This document shows, piece after piece, positions 13,177 through 16,576 of a stretch of 16,576 bases of DNA; positions within the stretch are counted from its first letter, which is position 1, and each line of letters opens with the position of its first letter. This DNA comes from an uncultured Propionibacteriaceae bacterium. GTDB taxonomy: Bacteria; Actinomycetota; Actinomycetes; Propionibacteriales; Propionibacteriaceae. Position numbers and translations under genes: made by a program. The notes beneath the pieces are model-generated. The model had not been told where the DNA came from, searched no databases, and worked only from the letters and a program-made list of their open reading frames with translations. The stretch covers positions 1 through 16,576 of the forward strand of contig CAMCJC010000014.1 of NCBI GenBank assembly GCA_945875065.1, written 5' to 3'.

Positions 13177-14363
13177 CTATCGGATACGTCCTCAAGGTCT
13201 ACCCCCGCTTCTCCGAAACGTTCGTCGTAACCGAGATGCTCGCCCGCGAAGCTCAAGGCGAAAAGCTCAGGATCTACGCCCTCCGTCCCACCACTGATAC
13301 CCGCTTCCAACCCGAGATCGCGCGCGTTACCGCCCCCGTCACCTGGATTCCGCGACCTCGCAGCGGCGAAGGCCTATGGTCGCAGGTCGCGGCCGCCCTA
13401 GATTCTGCGACGATCCGCGCTCGTTTCCAGGAAGCCCTCCCCGCGCTCATGACCCTGCCCGGCGACGAGGTCGCCCAGGCGCTGCACCTCGCCGCAGCGA
13501 TCGAACGCGACGGCATCACCCACATCCACGCCCACTTCGCATCCCTCGCCGGCCGCATGGCGTGGGCCGCGTCTCGCCTGACCGGTGTGCCGTTCACCGT
13601 CACCACCCACGCCAAGGACCTCTACCACGAGAGCGTCGATCCCCTCTGGCTACGGCGAATCTGCCTTGATGCCGACCGTGTCATCGCCATCAGCCGCTTC
13701 AACGAAAGCTACCTGAACAAGACCCTGAGCGGCACCGGGGCCCGGGTCTCACTGCGCTACAACGCCCTTGAACTCGACCGCTTCCCCTATCGCCCCGCCC
13801 AGCCCGATGCCACCCGCCCCCTGCGGATCGGCGCGGTCGGTCGCCTCGTCCCCAAGAAGGGTTTCGACGTCCTCCTCGAGGCCGTGGCGGCGCTCCGTGA
13901 CGCCGGAGTCCAGACGGAGCTTCGCATCGCCGGCGACGGTGACGAACGCGACGCCCTCGCCCACCGGATCTCCGAACTGGGACTAGACAATGTCCAGCTA
14001 CTCGGCCCGCTGCCCCAAGACAGTGTCAAGGAGCTGCTATACACCAGCGACGTCCTGGCCGTCCCCTGCATCCACGCCGCCGACGGCAACCTCGACGGCC
14101 TGCCCACCGTGATCCTGGAGGCCATGGCCTGCGGTACACCCGTCGTCGCCTCCGATATCTCAGCGATCTCAGAGGTCGTGCGGCCGGGCAGCACCGGCGT
14201 CCTCGTCCCGCCTGGCGACATCGCCGCCCTCGCCAAGGGCCTGACCAGCGTTTCGACCGGTGCGCGGCAGCTGACCGACGGAGCCCGCGCCCTGATCGAG
14301 GAGTCCTTCGACTCGCGCCGCCAGGCCGCCCAACTCCGCGACTGGGAGGAGGCTCGGCCGTGA
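13173..14363 (+). CDS. Glycosyltransferase family 4 protein (WcaL-like)
   Basis: This is a retaining GT-B glycosyltransferase of 396 residues. The start KVYPRFSETFVVTEM (8-22) is typical of the WcaL/exopolysaccharide group. The HIHAHFA segment and VTTHAKDLY follow. The donor domain has GRLVPKKGFDVLLEA and the catalytic region GLPTVILEAMACGTPVVAS, which contains the E-x7-E-type region of GT4 enzymes. ATG 13173 overlaps the stop of the MurG-like gene (ATGA) and the stop overlaps the next GTG (GTGA), so translation is probably coupled. It presumably adds the next sugar to the same acceptor. Substrate unknown. Confidence 0.9.
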   Translation: MTIGYVLKVYPRFSETFVVTEMLAREAQGEKLRIYALRPTTDTRFQPEIARVTAPVTWIPRPRSGEGLWSQVAAALDSATIRARFQEALPALMTLPGDEVAQALHLAAAIERDGITHIHAHFASLAGRMAWAASRLTGVPFTVTTHAKDLYHESVDPLWLRRICLDADRVIAISRFNESYLNKTLSGTGARVSLRYNALELDRFPYRPAQPDATRPLRIGAVGRLVPKKGFDVLLEAVAALRDAGVQTELRIAGDGDERDALAHRISELGLDNVQLLGPLPQDSVKELLYTSDVLAVPCIHAADGNLDGLPTVILEAMACGTPVVASDISAISEVVRPGSTGVLVPPGDIAALAKGLTSVSTGARQLTDGARALIEESFDSRRQAAQLRDWEEARP

Positions 14364-15472
14364 AGATCGCCTACATCTGCGCCGACCCTGGAATCCCCGT
14401 CTTCGGTACCAAGGGCGCCAGCGTCCACGTCCAGGAGATCATCCGGGCGATGCGCCGCGCCGGCCACGACGTCCACCTCTACGCCACCAGGCGCGGCGAC
14501 CAGCTCCCCGCCGACCTCGCCGACCTGCCTGCCGACGTCCTTCCCGTCGTCGCCGAGGATCCCGCCGCCCGCGAACTAGCCACCGTCAAGGCGGCCGAGG
14601 AGCTGGCCCAACGGGCCATCGCCGACGGTGCCGACCTGATCTACGAGCGCTACTCGCTGTTCTCCTCGGCCCTGGCCATCGGGACCGCCCGGCTCGAAGT
14701 CCCGGGCATCCTGGAGGTAAACGCGCCGTTGATCGATGAGCAGCGCCGCCACCGCCACCTCGTCGCCGAGAAGCTCGCCCGGGACACGCTCCGCCGGCAG
14801 GTCGCGGCGGCCACCGCGACGGTGTGCGTCTCCGAGCCGGTGAGTGTCTGGGTCGCGCATCACGCATGTTATCGACAGCTCGGGGTCATCCCGAACGGGG
14901 TCAGCCTGGAGCGCTTCACCCCGCATCCGGAGGACCCCGACGGGGTCGTCGTAGCGTTCGTCGGCACCCTCAAGCCGTGGCACGGGGTCGAAGATCTGCT
15001 GGCCGCCGCGGCCCTCGCCTCCGGAAGCTGGCGGCTCCGGATCATCGGCGACGGTCCCCTGGCCGACCTCCTCAAGGAGCGTGCCGCCGGCTTCGGCCTC
15101 GACGTCGATTTTCGTGGCGCCATCGCCCCCGACGACGTCCCGGCTCACCTCGCCGGCTCGGCCATCGGAGTCGCCCCCTATCCGGAGCTGGAGGAGCAGT
15201 ACTTCTCGCCCCTCAAGGCCCTGGAATACATGGCGGCCGGACTGCCGGTCGTCGCCTCCGAAGTCGGCCAGCTGCCGCTGCTGCTCGGCGACGCCGGACG
15301 GCTCGTTCCACCCAGCGACCCCGCCGCCCTGGCCCGCGCCATCGACGCGCTCGCCGCCGACCCCGAGGCGCGGGTACGTCTTGGAGCGGCCGGCCGTGCC
15401 CGCGCCGCCGCCAGCCATAGCTGGGATCGTGTCCTGCAACGCTCCCTAGACCTGGCGGGGGTGGGAACGTGA
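14360..15472 (+). CDS. Glycosyltransferase family 4 protein (second)
   Basis: This is a GT-B glycosyltransferase of 370 residues. The N-terminal segment FGTKGASVHVQEIIRAMRR is the acceptor-side start of many GT4 enzymes. The middle VIPNGVSLERF, the donor-domain FVGTLKPWHGVEDLL and the catalytic region FSPLKALEYMAAGLPVVAS follow in the usual order. The start is GTG 14360 in a 4-nt overlap with the previous stop; the stop overlaps the exporter's GTG in the same way. It is only distantly like the first GT4 protein, so the two likely transfer different sugars or make different linkages. Confidence 0.9.
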   Translation: MKIAYICADPGIPVFGTKGASVHVQEIIRAMRRAGHDVHLYATRRGDQLPADLADLPADVLPVVAEDPAARELATVKAAEELAQRAIADGADLIYERYSLFSSALAIGTARLEVPGILEVNAPLIDEQRRHRHLVAEKLARDTLRRQVAAATATVCVSEPVSVWVAHHACYRQLGVIPNGVSLERFTPHPEDPDGVVVAFVGTLKPWHGVEDLLAAAALASGSWRLRIIGDGPLADLLKERAAGFGLDVDFRGAIAPDDVPAHLAGSAIGVAPYPELEEQYFSPLKALEYMAAGLPVVASEVGQLPLLLGDAGRLVPPSDPAALARAIDALAADPEARVRLGAAGRARAAASHSWDRVLQRSLDLAGVGT

Positions 15473-16576
15473 GCCCACTCCGCCGCGTCCTTGCCCTCAT
15501 CAGCCCCGACCTCAAACCCCAGAAGGCCCTCGTCGCCGGCGGCACCATAGCGGTCCTAGCCGAGGTGGTCTTCCGCGCCGCCGAACCCTGGCCGATGAAG
15601 CTGGCGGTCGACGCCTTGGCCGCCGCCCTCGGTGTCGGCTCCGGCCGCGCCGCCGACGGCTTCACGCTGCTAGCGCTCAGCCTGGTCCTCGTCGGCATCG
15701 TTGCGCTGCGCGCCTTGTGCAACTATCTGGCGACCGTGGCATTCGCCCTGGCCGGATCGCGAACGGCCGCACGGCTGCGCGCCCGCGTCTTCGCGCACGT
15801 CCAGGGGCTCAACCAGCAGTTCCACGCCCGCAACCGCTCCGCTGACACCGTCCAGCGGATCGTCGGCGATATCGCGCGGATGCAGGACGTCGCGGTCACC
15901 GCCGGGCTGCCGCTGGCCGCCAACGTCCTCACCTTGCTGGTGATGCTCGTCGTCATGTTCGTCATGGACCCGGTGCTGGCGGCCGTGGTCCTTATCGCCG
16001 TGGCGGTCTTCGCCGTCCTCTCCCCGCGCCGTTCGCGCCTGATCACAGCGGCCGCCCGGCGCACTCGCCGCAGCGAGGGCCACCTAGCCAACACGGCGCA
16101 GGAATCCTTGGGCGCGATCCGCGTCGTGCAGGCATACGGCCTGGAGCGCATTCTCCTGGGGCGCTTCGTCGGTGCCAACGCCGCCTCGCTGAAGCAGGGC
16201 GTCAAGTCGCTTCGGCTCGCGGCCGGGCTCGAGCGCTCGACGGACGTCGTCGTGGGGCTGGCCACGGCCGTCGTCATGGTCGGCGGGGGCCTCCGGGTCC
16301 TCGACGGCGCGATGAGCCTCGGCGACCTCGTACTGTTCACCAGCTACCTGCGCACAACGATGAAGCCCTTGCGCGACATGGCCAAATACACCGGGCGCAT
16401 CGCCCGCGCCACCGCCTCCGGCGAGCGCGTCGTCGAACTGATGGACGTAGCGCCGGGCATCGCCTCGGCGGTAGACGCTGTCAAGTTGCCGGTCGCGCGA
16501 GGCGAGTTGACCTTCACCGGAGTCCACACCGCCTACGAGGGACGCGAGGTCTTGCATGGCATTGACTTGACGGTCT
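15469..16576 (+). CDS. ABC exporter (fused membrane and ATPase domains), 3' end outside window
   Basis: 369 residues are present, then the window ends. Hydrophobic segments in the first about 300 residues (for example LLALSLVLVGIVAL, then LTLLVMLVVMFVMD and VLIAVAVFAVL) form the exporter membrane domain. The coupling part TLKQ-like GAIRVVQAYGLE and the KPLRDMAKYTGRIARATAS stretch are typical of MsbA/LipA-type exporters. The ATPase domain starts about residue 345 (GELTFTGVHTAYEGREVL); its Walker motifs lie beyond the edge. The start is GTG 15469, overlapping the glycosyltransferase stop. It probably exports or flips the glycan or glycolipid made by the three upstream enzymes. A drug-exporter role is an alternative. 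Confidence 0.88.
   Translation, partial: MSPLRRVLALISPDLKPQKALVAGGTIAVLAEVVFRAAEPWPMKLAVDALAAALGVGSGRAADGFTLLALSLVLVGIVALRALCNYLATVAFALAGSRTAARLRARVFAHVQGLNQQFHARNRSADTVQRIVGDIARMQDVAVTAGLPLAANVLTLLVMLVVMFVMDPVLAAVVLIAVAVFAVLSPRRSRLITAAARRTRRSEGHLANTAQESLGAIRVVQAYGLERILLGRFVGANAASLKQGVKSLRLAAGLERSTDVVVGLATAVVMVGGGLRVLDGAMSLGDLVLFTSYLRTTMKPLRDMAKYTGRIARATASGERVVELMDVAPGIASAVDAVKLPVARGELTFTGVHTAYEGREVLHGIDLTV

Noticed and set aside
14576..15439. 287-residue open frame on the minus strand
   Set aside because: It is antisense to the second GT4 gene, with Gly/Arg-rich low-complexity translation.
1..16576. Search by eye for tRNA, rRNA and CRISPR
   Set aside because: No tRNA cloverleaf, rRNA segment or spaced repeat array was recognised anywhere in the window.

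Overview
The window is high-GC DNA with GTG starts, short intergenic gaps and several 4-nt stop/start overlaps. This fits an actinobacterium, possibly of the Propionibacteriales, although no marker gene here fixes the genus. It holds two operons separated by an accessory region with decayed genes, inverted repeats and a small membrane-protein/regulator module.

Positions 1-8066 are a sugar uptake and catabolism operon. After a 14-bp tandem repeat and a candidate operator/promoter come a lipoprotein sugar-binding protein, a double-cassette ABC ATPase and an RbsC-type permease. These are followed by two Gfo/Idh/MocA dehydrogenases alternating with two metal-dependent TIM-barrel enzymes of the isomerase/epimerase (AP-endonuclease 2) fold. 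Two oxidoreductases plus two TIM barrels are the enzyme set of the oxidation, elimination, hydration and reduction route known for levoglucosan (LgdA, LgdB1, LgdB2, LgdC). I therefore read this as uptake and breakdown of levoglucosan or another sugar handled through a 3-keto intermediate. A 16-bp hairpin with a UUCG loop sits before the last gene.

Positions 8067-10456 are accessory. They hold two long-range inverted repeats, a decayed HigB/RelE-type toxin gene, a frameshifted DUF2283-type gene on the opposite strand, a small hypothetical gene, and a minus-strand EcsC-like membrane protein gene whose 5' end may carry a leader peptide or a frameshift. The EcsC-like gene looks richer in A+T than its neighbours.

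Positions 10457-11606 are a compact module: two tandem paralogous four-helix membrane proteins and a 65-residue Xre-type repressor, with translational coupling to the repressor. Just upstream are two copies of a TGTMAAG-N4-CTTKACA palindrome, 32 bp apart, which are good candidates for the repressor's own operators. I know of no described function for this module, and it is the best candidate here for an uncharacterised system.

Positions 11607-11985 are non-coding and strongly structured, including a perfect 25-bp inverted repeat. Positions 11986-16576 are a second operon: a MurG-like (GT28-fold) glycosyltransferase, two GT4 glycosyltransferases and an ABC exporter cut by the window edge. The genes overlap by 4 nt at each junction. 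The set suggests stepwise assembly of a glycan or glycolipid on the cytoplasmic side followed by export.
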